Of a DNA stretch of 64,000 nt, positions 1 to 8,400 are shown piece after piece. Both the position numbers and the translations under genes were made by a program. The stretch comes from CAWCUZ01 sp963798795. Its GTDB lineage: Bacteria > Acidobacteriota > Vicinamibacteria > Vicinamibacterales > SCN-69-37. Each line of letters begins with the position of its first letter. Position 1 is the stretch's first letter. The stretch covers positions 620,001-684,000 of the forward strand of contig CAWCUZ010000002.1 of NCBI GenBank assembly GCA_963798795.1. The letters are read 5' to 3'. Below the pieces are notes generated by a model. It searched no databases. It was not told where the DNA came from and worked only from the letters and a program-made list of their open reading frames with translations.

Positions 1-684
1 GACGGCCAGCGGGCTGGTACGGCCCAGCGTGGCGCTGCCGGCGTGCTCCACGACGGCGTGGGCTGCGTACCAGACGCGCGCGCCGGCGAGCCGCGCCCGG
101 TACGACAGGTCCATGTCCTCGTAGACGGCAAAGAAGTCCTCGTCGAACCCGCCGAGCCGGTCGAACAGCTCGCGCCGAATCAGGAAAGCCGCGCCGCACG
201 CGCCGAACACCTCCGCGCTCTCCCCGAACGCGTCGGGTGGCTGCCCGTGGCCTCGTTTGAACGCGCCGCCGGCGCGCAGATAGCCGTCGCCCGCCGAATC
301 GACGCGTGCGGGTTCGCCCATGAAAAGAAGATGTGACGTCACCAGACCGACACCCGGGTCCGCCTCGGCGGTCCGGACCAGCGCGCCCAGCCATCCGGGC
401 CGCGGCCGGGTGTCGTTGTTGAGGAACACGAGATAGCGGGCATCCGATCCGGCCGCGCCGGCGTTGTTTCCGCCGCTGAAGCCGCGGTTGGCCGCCAGCG
501 CCATGACGCGAACGGACGGAAACCGGCGGCGAACCAGGTCGACCGAGTCGTCGGAGGAGGCGTTGTCCACGAGGACGACCTCCACGTCGGGCACATCCTG
601 CGCCAGAAGCGAGACGAGACACCCGTCGAGCCAGTCACGGCCGTTCCGGTTGAGGACGATGACGCGCGCGAGCACGGTCCGCAT
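1..684 (-). CDS. Family 2 glycosyltransferase, C-terminus cut off by window edge
   Basis: The visible 228 residues are the N-terminal catalytic part of a GT-A fold transferase that would move a sugar from a nucleotide donor to a growing surface glycan at the cytoplasmic face of the membrane. The ATG at 684 gives MRTVLARVIVLNRNGRDWL, the usual first beta strand of GT2. The nucleotide-binding aspartates follow in VEVVLVDNASSDDS (about residue 36) and the metal-binding segment in LVFLNNDTRP (about residue 88). A GGFDEDFF-type acceptor motif lies near residue 175. This layout matches the rhamnosyltransferase (WbbL/RfbF-like) subgroup, and the gene at 59505-60401 is of the same type. The reading frame runs off base 1. 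Family assignment is firm; donor and acceptor cannot be read from the sequence. Confidence 0.88.
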   Translation of the reverse strand, partial: MRTVLARVIVLNRNGRDWLDGCLVSLLAQDVPDVEVVLVDNASSDDSVDLVRRRFPSVRVMALAANRGFSGGNNAGAAGSDARYLVFLNNDTRPRPGWLGALVRTAEADPGVGLVTSHLLFMGEPARVDSAGDGYLRAGGAFKRGHGQPPDAFGESAEVFGACGAAFLIRRELFDRLGGFDEDFFAVYEDMDLSYRARLAGARVWYAAHAVVEHAGSATLGRTSPLAV

Positions 685-831
685 GATAGCGGGTGCGATG
701 GAACTTGTACCGACGGCGCGTTCGGCGCACAATGGAGCGGGTACATGCGTGGGGCGGGTGTATTCTGCCTCCTACACGTCCGCGGCGCTGCGGCCGAAAC
801 CTTGCACGAGCCTCCCCACGGCTGGCCCCCG

Positions 832-915
832 GGCTGAACGCTGAACCTGAACGGCTGAACGCTGAACCCGAACGGCTGAACGCTGAACCCGAACGGCTGA
901 ACGCTGAACCCGAAC
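832..915. repeat. Four tandem copies of a 21-bp repeat
   Basis: Four contiguous 21-bp units of the form GGCTGAACGCTGAACCCGAAC occupy 832-852, 853-873, 874-894 and 895-915. The first differs by one base and the rest are identical. Each unit itself contains three GAAC-type steps. The array ends four bases before the proposed start of the 920 gene, so it forms its 5' leader. There are no spacers, so it is a minisatellite and not CRISPR. Confidence 0.9.
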
Positions 916-919
916 AAGG

Positions 920-2755
920 ATGACGGTGCCCGGTTCGATGTCCCTTCTCATAGCGCTGTTCACGGCCGGACTCGTCGCATCGGCGCTGCTGGTGCCAGCC
1001 GCCGGCCGCATCGCGCGGCGGCTCGGCTGGTATGCGACGCCGACCGACGACCGCTGGCACTCGCGGCCGGTCCCCAACGTGGGCGGCGTCGGCATGCTGG
1101 TCGCCCTCACCGCCGTCGTGTGGCTCGCCGGCCTCCTGCCGTCCCTCCGCATCGTGTGGCTCACGGTCGGGCTGATGTTTCTCGTGGGCTTCGTCGACGA
1201 TCTCAGACCGGCCAGGCCCGGCACGAAGCTCGTCTTCCAGGTGGCGATCGCCGCGCTGATGCTGTACGTCGGGCCGGCGGTCCGGATCACGGGCGCGCCG
1301 GTCGCCGACTGGCTGCTGGCGATGACGTGGATCGTCGGCATCACGAACGCCTTCAACCTGCTGGACAACATCGACGGCCTCGCCGCCGGCGTGGCGGCGA
1401 TCGCGGGCGCGTGTTTCGTGATGGTGCTCCGAATCGACGGTGGCCCGTCGCTGGCGCCGGTCGCCGAAGCCACCGCGGTGCTCGTGGGTGTGGCGGTCGG
1501 GTTCCTGTTCCACAACTTCCAGCCCGCCTCGATCTTCATGGGCGACGGCGGCAGCCACCTGCTCGGGTCGTTTCTCGCGAGCGCGACGCTGCTGGCGGCG
1601 CCGGACCTGCACTCGCCGGTCGTACCAGTCGCCGTGATTCCGGTGGTGCTGCTGCTGATCCCGATTCTCGATACCGCGCTCGTCACCTTGACGCGCGGCC
1701 TGGCGGGGCGCAGCGCCTTCTCGGGCGGCCGCGACCACACGTCGCACCGGCTGGTGGCGCTCGGGATTGGCGAACGGCACGCCGTCCTGGTCCTGTACGC
1801 CCTGACGATCGCGGGCGGGTGCGTCGCCCTTGCCCTCCAGACGCTGCCGGCCGGCGTGGCCTGGGGGCTGGGCGGCGCCTACGTCGCCACGCTCGGGTTC
1901 GTCGGCCTCTATCTCGGCCACATCGAGACCCGCCACGAGCGCCATCTGCCCGCGCCGGCGCTGCTGCCCTCGGAGCTCGCCAGCCGCTACCGGATCTACG
2001 AGGTGCTGCTCGATGCGCTGCTGGTCACCGGCGCGTATTATCTGGCGTTCATCGCCCGGTTCCGCGAACCGGAGTTCAGTCACTTCCTGCCGTACTTTGC
2101 GCGGTCGCTGCCGCTCGTGATCGGGTGTCAGATGCTCGCGCTCTGGTTCGAGGGCAAGTACCGGCAGGTCTGGCGGACGCTCGGACCCACGGAGCTGCTG
2201 GGGCTGCTGCGCGCCTCGCTCCTCGGCGTCGGCGTCTCGGTCATCGCCGTGCTCTACCTGCACCGCTTCGAAGGCTTCTCGCAATCGATGTTCGCCTTCG
2301 ACGCCGTGCTGGCGCCGTCGCTCATCATCGGCGGGCGCGTCGCCCTCGGCGCGCTCGACGAATATCTGCGGCAGCGGCGCAGCCGCGGCCGCACGGCGCT
2401 CATCTACGGCGCCGGACGCTGCGGCGCGCTCGCCGTGCGCGAGCTGCTCCAGAACGGCGAGCTGGGGCTCACGCCGGTCGGCTTCGTCGACGACGACGCG
2501 TCGAAGCGCCGGATGCGCGTCGACGGGCTGCGGGTGCTCGGCACGCTGGACGACCTGGCGCGGATCCTCGACACGCGCGGCGGGCGCATCGCCGCCGTCG
2601 TCGTCGGCATCCGCGACCTGTCGGCCGGCCGGTTCGCGCAGGTCTGCGAGATTTGCGAGGCGCGCGACGTGCAGGTCCGGCGGTTCCGCTTTGCGCTCGA
2701 GGACGTCGACTGGCGCGACCGCACGCCGGGCGTCGTCCGGTTCCCTGGGGCGTGA
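920..2755 (+). CDS. Polyprenyl-phosphate sugar-1-phosphate transferase (WecA/MraY family) fused to an NAD-binding WbpM-like region
   Basis: The first half (about residues 1-340) is a polytopic transferase that would attach a sugar-1-phosphate to undecaprenyl phosphate and so start glycan synthesis. It shows the family signatures: the aspartate pair in GFVDDLRPARPG, the NAFNLLDNIDGLAAG loop and FMGDGGSHLLG. The second half (about residues 350-611) has four hydrophobic helices and then a Rossmann segment, ALIYGAGRCGALAVRELL, with GFVDDD. This looks like the membrane plus cofactor-binding part of polysaccharide nucleotide-sugar dehydratases (WbpM/CapD type) without their catalytic short-chain dehydrogenase domain. 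At 611 residues it is nearly twice a normal WecA. ATG 920 lies just behind the 21-bp repeats; ATG 938 is an alternative. Transferase activity is well supported; the role of the C-terminal half is not known. Confidence 0.85.
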   Translation: MTVPGSMSLLIALFTAGLVASALLVPAAGRIARRLGWYATPTDDRWHSRPVPNVGGVGMLVALTAVVWLAGLLPSLRIVWLTVGLMFLVGFVDDLRPARPGTKLVFQVAIAALMLYVGPAVRITGAPVADWLLAMTWIVGITNAFNLLDNIDGLAAGVAAIAGACFVMVLRIDGGPSLAPVAEATAVLVGVAVGFLFHNFQPASIFMGDGGSHLLGSFLASATLLAAPDLHSPVVPVAVIPVVLLLIPILDTALVTLTRGLAGRSAFSGGRDHTSHRLVALGIGERHAVLVLYALTIAGGCVALALQTLPAGVAWGLGGAYVATLGFVGLYLGHIETRHERHLPAPALLPSELASRYRIYEVLLDALLVTGAYYLAFIARFREPEFSHFLPYFARSLPLVIGCQMLALWFEGKYRQVWRTLGPTELLGLLRASLLGVGVSVIAVLYLHRFEGFSQSMFAFDAVLAPSLIIGGRVALGALDEYLRQRRSRGRTALIYGAGRCGALAVRELLQNGELGLTPVGFVDDDASKRRMRVDGLRVLGTLDDLARILDTRGGRIAAVVVGIRDLSAGRFAQVCEICEARDVQVRRFRFALEDVDWRDRTPGVVRFPGA

Positions 2756-2800
2756 CCTTCGGTTCCCCGGGGGTCTTTGCAGTTCTGGAATTCTGCAGTC

Positions 2801-3730
2801 CTAGCTTCTGCCTTCTGCCTTCTGCCTTCTGCCTTCCTCCGTCCACCAGGCGATCGCGTCATCGATTCCGGCGCCCAGATCGAACGTCGGGCGCCAGCCC
2901 ACCTCGTCGGTGAGCCGCCGAGCGTCCCCCACGATGAGGGGCGGCTCGCCTGCAGCGGCCGGGATCGCGCCGAGCTGGACCCGGTCGCGGGCGCCGAGGC
3001 GGTCGGCGACGGTGTGCACGAGGTCGCGGATGGCCAGCGGCTGGCCCGACGCGATGTTCACTGCGCCGGTGACGGGGCTCTCCAGAGTCGCCGCGAGCGC
3101 GGCCCCGACGTCGGCGACGTGCAGAAAGTCACGAATCTGCCGGCCGTGCGAGCAACGGGCCGGCTCGCCGCGCAGGAGCGCCAGGATGACCGACGAGACC
3201 AGGCGCGACGGGTGCTCGTGCGGCCCGTAGAGGTAGAACAACCGCGCCCAGACCAGCGCGACGCCGGTCTGCCGCGCGTAGGCCTCCGACAGCCGGCGAA
3301 CACTGTCCTTGGCGACGCCGTAGAGCGTCGCCGGCTGGATTGGCGTGATCGCCTCGGAGCAGAAGCCGTGCTGGCCGTCGTACTCGAAGCACGTGCCGAC
3401 CATGACGGCGCGTCGCCCACCGGCCGCGCCGAACGCCTCGAGCAGTTCCAGGCTTGCGCGAGCCCAGGCCAGATTCCCGATCGAGCTGGCGTAGCGCCCC
3501 GGCGTGACGTCCCACGCGCAGTGCAGCAGGTGCGAAGGATGGACCCGGTCGATGACCGCCCGGACGGCGCCCGGCTGCAGCAGGTCCACCTGGTGCCAGG
3601 CGACGCCGGTCTCCGGCGGTACGTCCGCGCGGGAGGTGAGCCCGTGCACCTCCCAGCCGCGCTGCTGGAGTGCGCGAACGGCATGCCGCCCGACGAACCC
3701 CGTTCCGCCGGTGACGAGCGCCCGGGTCAC
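2801..3730 (-). CDS. NAD-dependent nucleotide-sugar epimerase/dehydratase
   Basis: This is an extended short-chain dehydrogenase of 309 residues. ALVTGGTGFVGRHAVRAL at the N-terminus is the nucleotide-binding glycine motif, and LYGVAKDSVRRL (about residue 145) holds the catalytic tyrosine and lysine. VWARLFYLYGPHEHPSR and the RDFLHVADVGAA segment are typical of sugar epimerases and reductases such as RfbJ-type synthases. I chose GTG 3730 because it overlaps the TGA of the upstream rmlC-like gene as GTGA, and because the glycine motif then begins at about residue 7. The last dozen residues are encoded by a heptamer repeat and are unlikely to be functional. It would act in the cytoplasm on a nucleotide-linked deoxysugar; the exact substrate is not deducible. 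Confidence 0.87.
   Translation of the reverse strand: MTRALVTGGTGFVGRHAVRALQQRGWEVHGLTSRADVPPETGVAWHQVDLLQPGAVRAVIDRVHPSHLLHCAWDVTPGRYASSIGNLAWARASLELLEAFGAAGGRRAVMVGTCFEYDGQHGFCSEAITPIQPATLYGVAKDSVRRLSEAYARQTGVALVWARLFYLYGPHEHPSRLVSSVILALLRGEPARCSHGRQIRDFLHVADVGAALAATLESPVTGAVNIASGQPLAIRDLVHTVADRLGARDRVQLGAIPAAAGEPPLIVGDARRLTDEVGWRPTFDLGAGIDDAIAWWTEEGRRQKAEGRS
2805..2836. repeat. CTTCTGC heptamer repeat inside the 3' end of an epimerase gene
   Basis: About four and a half tandem heptamers (CTTCTGC) sit between two convergent genes and run into the last codons of the minus-strand epimerase, giving it a basic GRRQKAEGR-type tail. The same heptamer recurs at 58357-58429. It is a low-complexity intergenic repeat that appears to have grown into the reading frame. 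Confidence 0.85.
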
Positions 3731-4257
3731 GGCGCGAAATCCGGATACTCGCGGTCGCGCGGGTGCATGACCGAGGGCTCGATCGGCCACTCGACGTCGA
3801 AGGCGGGATCGTTCCAGCGCACACCGTCCGCCGCGTCCGGCGCGTAGCTCGCCGAGACCTGGTAGAAGACCTCGCAGTTGTCAGCCAGGGTCAGATACCC
3901 GTGCGCACAGCCCTCCGGAATGTACAGCATGCGCCGATTGTCGGCGGTCAGCTCCACGCCGACCCACTTGCCGAAGCTCGCCGAGTCGCGGCGGATGTCC
4001 ATGGCGACGTCGAAGACGGCGCCCGCCGTGCACCGCACCAGCTTGGTCTCGGCGTGCGGCGGATGCTGATAGTGCATGCCACGCAGGGTGCCGGTCTTGT
4101 GGTTGAACGAGATGTTGCACTGCACGAGCCGCGGGTCGAGTCCGTGTTCCGCGAACTCGTCGCGGCACCAGCTCCTGGCGAAGAAGCCGCGCTCATCGGC
4201 GCGGCGATCGGGATCGATGATGAAGGCCCCGATCACTCGAGTCGGGCTGAACTGCAT
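3727..4257 (-). CDS. rfbC: dTDP-4-dehydrorhamnose 3,5-epimerase-like protein
   Basis: The 176-residue product is a cupin epimerase of the RmlC family, which epimerises the 4-keto-6-deoxy sugar on the way to dTDP-L-rhamnose or related sugars. Visible family signatures are DERGFFARSW, the QCNISFNHKTGTLRGMHYQ region with the catalytic histidine, KLVRCTAGAVFDVAMDIR, and IPEGCAHGYLTL followed by the C-terminal tyrosine segment. ATG 4257 is preceded by GGCAGGAGCTC, a good ribosome-binding site, whereas the longer frame upstream starts in a palindromic repeat. The gene overlaps the downstream epimerase by four bases, so the two are translationally coupled. No rmlA or rmlB is present in the window, so the substrate may be another 4-keto sugar. 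Confidence 0.9.
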   Translation of the reverse strand: MQFSPTRVIGAFIIDPDRRADERGFFARSWCRDEFAEHGLDPRLVQCNISFNHKTGTLRGMHYQHPPHAETKLVRCTAGAVFDVAMDIRRDSASFGKWVGVELTADNRRMLYIPEGCAHGYLTLADNCEVFYQVSASYAPDAADGVRWNDPAFDVEWPIEPSVMHPRDREYPDFAP

Positions 4258-4272
4258 GAGCTCCTGCCTGGC

Positions 4273-4298
4273 GCGGCGGGCTGAAGCCCGCCGTCTAC
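4273..4298. repeat. REP-like palindrome (GCGGGCTGAAGCCCGC type)
   Basis: A near-perfect palindrome, GGCGGGCTGAAGCCCGCC, followed by CTAC lies in the gap between the family 4 glycosyltransferase and the rmlC-like gene. It is one of several dispersed relatives (see 33515-33639) and may form a hairpin in the operon transcript. Confidence 0.8.
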
Positions 4299-4334
4299 GT
4301 GTCGTGGCGAGTATCGTACACGCGGATCGGCCAG

Positions 4335-5435
4335 TCAACGCGAGGGATGGCGACGGCGCGATCGGATGGCGGCCGCGTACACGGCCAGTGTGGCGGAGGC
4401 CGCGCGCTCCCAGGTGAACGACGCCGCCCGCGCCGAGCCGCGGGCGGCCAGATCGCGCGCGCGGTCAGCGTCAGTCAGGACGACCCGCAGCGCGTCCCGC
4501 CAGGCACGCGCATCCTCCGGCGCCACGACCAGCCCGGCGTCGCCCACGACCTCGGGCACGGCACCGCGCGACGACGCCACGACGGGTACTCCGCTCGCCA
4601 TGGCTTCGAGCACCGGCAGGCCGAAGCCCTCGTAGAGCGACGGATAGCCGAAGACCGCGGCGCGGCCGTACAGCCGCGCCAACTCGTCATCCCCGGGCGT
4701 GCCGCGGTAGTCGAGCGCCTGGGGCTGCCCGGCCGCGCGGGCCCGCTGCCGCAGGCCGTCGAGCACGCCGCGATCGACGCCGGCCAGGACGAGCCGCACG
4801 GCGGCGAGCGACGGCTCGGCGCGCAGCGCCAGCACCGCCTCGAGCAGCACGCCGAGGTTGCGGCGCCGGTGCAGATCGCCCACATGGAGCACAATCGCCT
4901 CGCGCGCCTCGCGCGCCTGAACCTGAACGGCCGCCGACACACCGAGGGGCACGACGTGAATCCGGCCGGCGTTGACGCCGTAGGCGGCGACGATTTCGTC
5001 GCGTGAGAACGCCGAGTCGGTGACCAGACAGTCGGCGCGGCGCGCGCTCGCGCGGTAGAAAGCGCGGCGGAGGACGCCGGCGCGGCGTGGCGTCCACTCG
5101 GGCCGGCGCGCGTAGCTGACGTCGTGGATCGTGAGCACGAGCGGCCGCGCATCCCAGAGCGGCGCCGTGTAGGCCGGCGCGTGGAACACGTCGCAGCCGC
5201 TGCGGGCGACGGCCAGCGGAAGGCCGGCGGCTGACCAGCCGAGATTCGTCGGCAGCCAGAATGCCGCTGGCACCGCGCGCACGCCGGCGGGCACCGTCTC
5301 GTCGGCCCGGGCGCCGACCGCGAGCACGTCGAGCGTGGAGTCGAGCCGGGCGATGGCGCCGAACAGCTCGCGCGCATACCGGCGCACGCCGGCCGCCGGG
5401 GAGCGCAGCGCACGGCCGTCGAAGGCGATTCTCAA
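4335..5435 (-). CDS. Family 4 glycosyltransferase (GT-B fold)
   Basis: The protein has 366 residues, normal for GT4 retaining transferases. MRIAFDGRALRSPAAGVRRYARELF is the classic N-terminal donor-side strand and glycine loop, and the C-terminal half carries GYPSLYEGFGLPVLEAMASG, the nucleotide-sugar binding EX7E motif (about residue 270). It probably adds a mannose-, glucose- or rhamnose-type residue to the lipid-linked glycan in the cytoplasm. The start is TTG at 5435, only three bases after the stop of the large secreted protein upstream, so the two are almost certainly co-transcribed. No ATG or GTG fits the family's expected N-terminus. The family is certain; the sugar specificity is not. 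Confidence 0.9.
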   Translation of the reverse strand: MRIAFDGRALRSPAAGVRRYARELFGAIARLDSTLDVLAVGARADETVPAGVRAVPAAFWLPTNLGWSAAGLPLAVARSGCDVFHAPAYTAPLWDARPLVLTIHDVSYARRPEWTPRRAGVLRRAFYRASARRADCLVTDSAFSRDEIVAAYGVNAGRIHVVPLGVSAAVQVQAREAREAIVLHVGDLHRRRNLGVLLEAVLALRAEPSLAAVRLVLAGVDRGVLDGLRQRARAAGQPQALDYRGTPGDDELARLYGRAAVFGYPSLYEGFGLPVLEAMASGVPVVASSRGAVPEVVGDAGLVVAPEDARAWRDALRVVLTDADRARDLAARGSARAASFTWERAASATLAVYAAAIRSRRRHPSR

Positions 5436-5438
5436 CGC

Positions 5439-8400
5439 TCAGCGCTGGTCGGACGATCCGGACGACGGCGAGGCGGAAGGCGACGGCGCGGAGGCGGAGG
5501 CCGGGCCGGGTGCGATGGTGACGCGCACCGGCAGCGTCTCGCGCCGGCCGTCCGCGTTGGTCCGGACGAAGAGCAGATCGTGGTCGCCGAAATAGCCCGC
5601 CGCCGTCTGCCAGACGAACGTGCCGTCGCGGTTCAGCGTGGAGCCGGCGGGCAGCAGCATCAGGCGGTCGGCATCGACACCGTAGCCCTGCCACGTCGAG
5701 CCGGACAGCGTGTGCGGCAGCTCCAGTTCCAGCCGATCGAGCGGATCGGCGGCGACACGAATCGCACCGGCGCGCTGCGTCGCCCAAGCGAGGGCCGCGT
5801 CTTCGTCCCAGCCGAGCCGGACGCCGACCGGCACGGTGACCGGTTCGAGCACGTCGAGCGACGTCGCGAGCTCGCCGAGATCGGCCGCGTCCGCCTCGGG
5901 CAGCGGGGCGGGCGGCGCGCCGCCGGACGGCACGTTGAAGAAACGGCTGCCGATGCCCTCGGCACGGCCGAGCGTATCGGTGACGCTCCACGAAATGGTG
6001 TGCAGGCCGGGCGTCAAACCGCTCATGTTGAAGATGAAGGCTCCGATGGCGCCGCGGGCGGCGTCGAGATTCCGGAATTTCGACGGATTGCTGATGCGCT
6101 GCGCACCGGGCGGCTGCGGCGGCACGCTGCCGAAAATGCTGGCCACGTCGTCGTTGCAGTATACGCCCGGCGGCGGCGGGTTCCCGACCGAGCCGCGGCA
6201 CTGGTTGTAGACCGGATGGCCCGAGGCCGTGCCGTCGATGTAGACGGTGATCGTCGAGCCGTTGGTGGGCACGAGCACGCCCGTGCCGGTATCGGGCGTG
6301 AGGGTCCAGCCGAAATTCGCGAAGTTCGAGCCCGACGCCGCGCCGCCCTGCGCCGGCGTGTCAATGGACCCGAACGGCTTGGCGATGTGGTCGTTGTCGA
6401 GCGACACGGTGGTCGGCGTGTGATCGGCCGGCGACCGGCCCAGCAGCGTAACGCCCCCTTCCTGATCCACGGCGAAGGCATAGAGCGCGACCGACCCCTG
6501 ACCGCCGAACGCCTGCTGGTTGGGCACGTGCGGGAGCATGTTCGTCAGCAGCAGGTAGCCCCAGCCGGCGCGCGACGACAGCGGCATCGACGGATACGCC
6601 GCCTGCACGTCGGGCCGCGCGCCATCGATGAACGACGCGTCGCCGACGAAGACGACGCTGTGACCGCCGACGGTCTGGCAGGCGCCCGGCGCGTCGAATC
6701 CAAGACAGTTCCGATAGATGCTGACGCGCTGCACGCCGATGTCGTCGAGCGCCCAGCCCGACACGGCGATGGCGCCGACCTGTCCGCTGGCGCCCTGGGC
6801 GGGCGCGTCCACCATGCCGAAGGGCGTCGAAGCCGGCTGCGACGGCGGATAGATCGTGATGCAGATCTGCACGTACTGCGGGCTGTTGGCCAGCGTGCCC
6901 GCCGACGCCTCACGGATGCGCAGGACGGCGGTGACCGGCGTGCTGCCCGTCGAGACCGGCAGCTGCGACGAGTCCTTGAGCTGAACGGTGAAGCTGCCGC
7001 TGCCCCAGCCGGACGTCTGCGAGATCTGGAGGAAGTCGACGGTACCCGTGCAGGACTGGGGCGCCGACGGATTGTAGTTGAGGCACGCCTCCACGTACCA
7101 GCCCGCCGCGGCCCCGCCGCCGACCTGGGTGAGCGTGACCGTCTGCGGCGGCGTCTTGCTCGACAGGTTGGGCGGGTTGTTCGCGCCCGTATGGCGCGCC
7201 GACATCGAGAGCGACGTGCGGCTGACGACGAGCCGCGGCAGAGCGGCGCCGGCGGCCGGGTCGTAGACGACCGGCCACTCCGAGAACGTGAACCCGGCGG
7301 GCGTATTGGAGCCGGGCATCAGCAGGCCCGCGCAGACGAAGTAGAGACCGCCCGACACCAGCCCGCCCGTGCCGGCGGCGTTCCATTGATAGGAGCCGCT
7401 CGCGAGCGTCGGTTCGGCGCCGACGGGGGTGATGAAGAACGAGTTGAGGCCCGGATTGGCCGAGCAGTCGGTCACCGCAGGGGTGGAGGGCGATCCGTCC
7501 CCGGCTCCGGGGTGCGACTCCGGTTGGGTCCGGACGGCGTAGAGTCGCACCTTCCAGCTCGCCGGATTCGCGTAGGTGCCCGACGTCGGCACGGCGGGCA
7601 TCACCGAGCTCCACGTGATGGTGTACGAGCTGCCGGTTCGCTCGTGCGCCGCCAGCTTCGCCTGCTGGAGGAAGAAGTTCGTCGCTTCCGGGAACTCGTG
7701 CGGGTCGAACCGGAAATTGTCGACGCCCTCGCGGTCGAACGGCTCGATGCGCCACGTCGAGCACCCTGCCCCGCCACACTGCAGGGCCGTGTTGGACCAG
7801 CCGGTACGCGACGGACTGCCGTTCGTGTCGCTTTCGAGCGGCAGCCGGTAGCGGTCGCCCAGGTCGAACTGGATGTGGTCGAGGACGTAGCTCGACGACT
7901 GCGTGTCAAAGGTCGCGGTGCTCTTGCGCAGGTGGTGCAGCGTGATGTCGGCCGACACGTTCTCCGCGTCATAGGTGCCGCCGTTGGTGAACCAGGTCTC
8001 GCTGGCGATGTGCCACACCAGGCGGAGCACCGATCCCCGCATCAGGTCGCGATCGTGGTCGACCCCCATGTCGAGCGTGAGCAGCCGGTAGCGGTTCGTG
8101 TCGATGCGGTTGTTCAGGCCGCGCGCCGTGGAGAAGAGCGTGTAGACGTAGGGGTCGCCGCCGGGCCCCTGGACCGCCGTGCTCGTGCCGAACAGCATCG
8201 CGACGTTGCCGAGGCTGGTGCCGTCGGGCCGTTCGGTCGGCACCAGCGCCGGCCAGAGTTGGCTGATGTTGTTCGTGCGGTCCAGATCGCCGCCGGGGAC
8301 GAAGTCCCAGGGGTTGCCCAGGAACACCGTGGCAAAGTCGTCGGCCGAGCCGGTCGGATTGGGCTTCGTGAAGGCGAGGTCCGGATAGTCGAGCACCGTG

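Noticed and set aside
832..915. Possible CRISPR array
   Set aside because: The repeats are contiguous without spacers, only 21 bp, and no cas gene is nearby.
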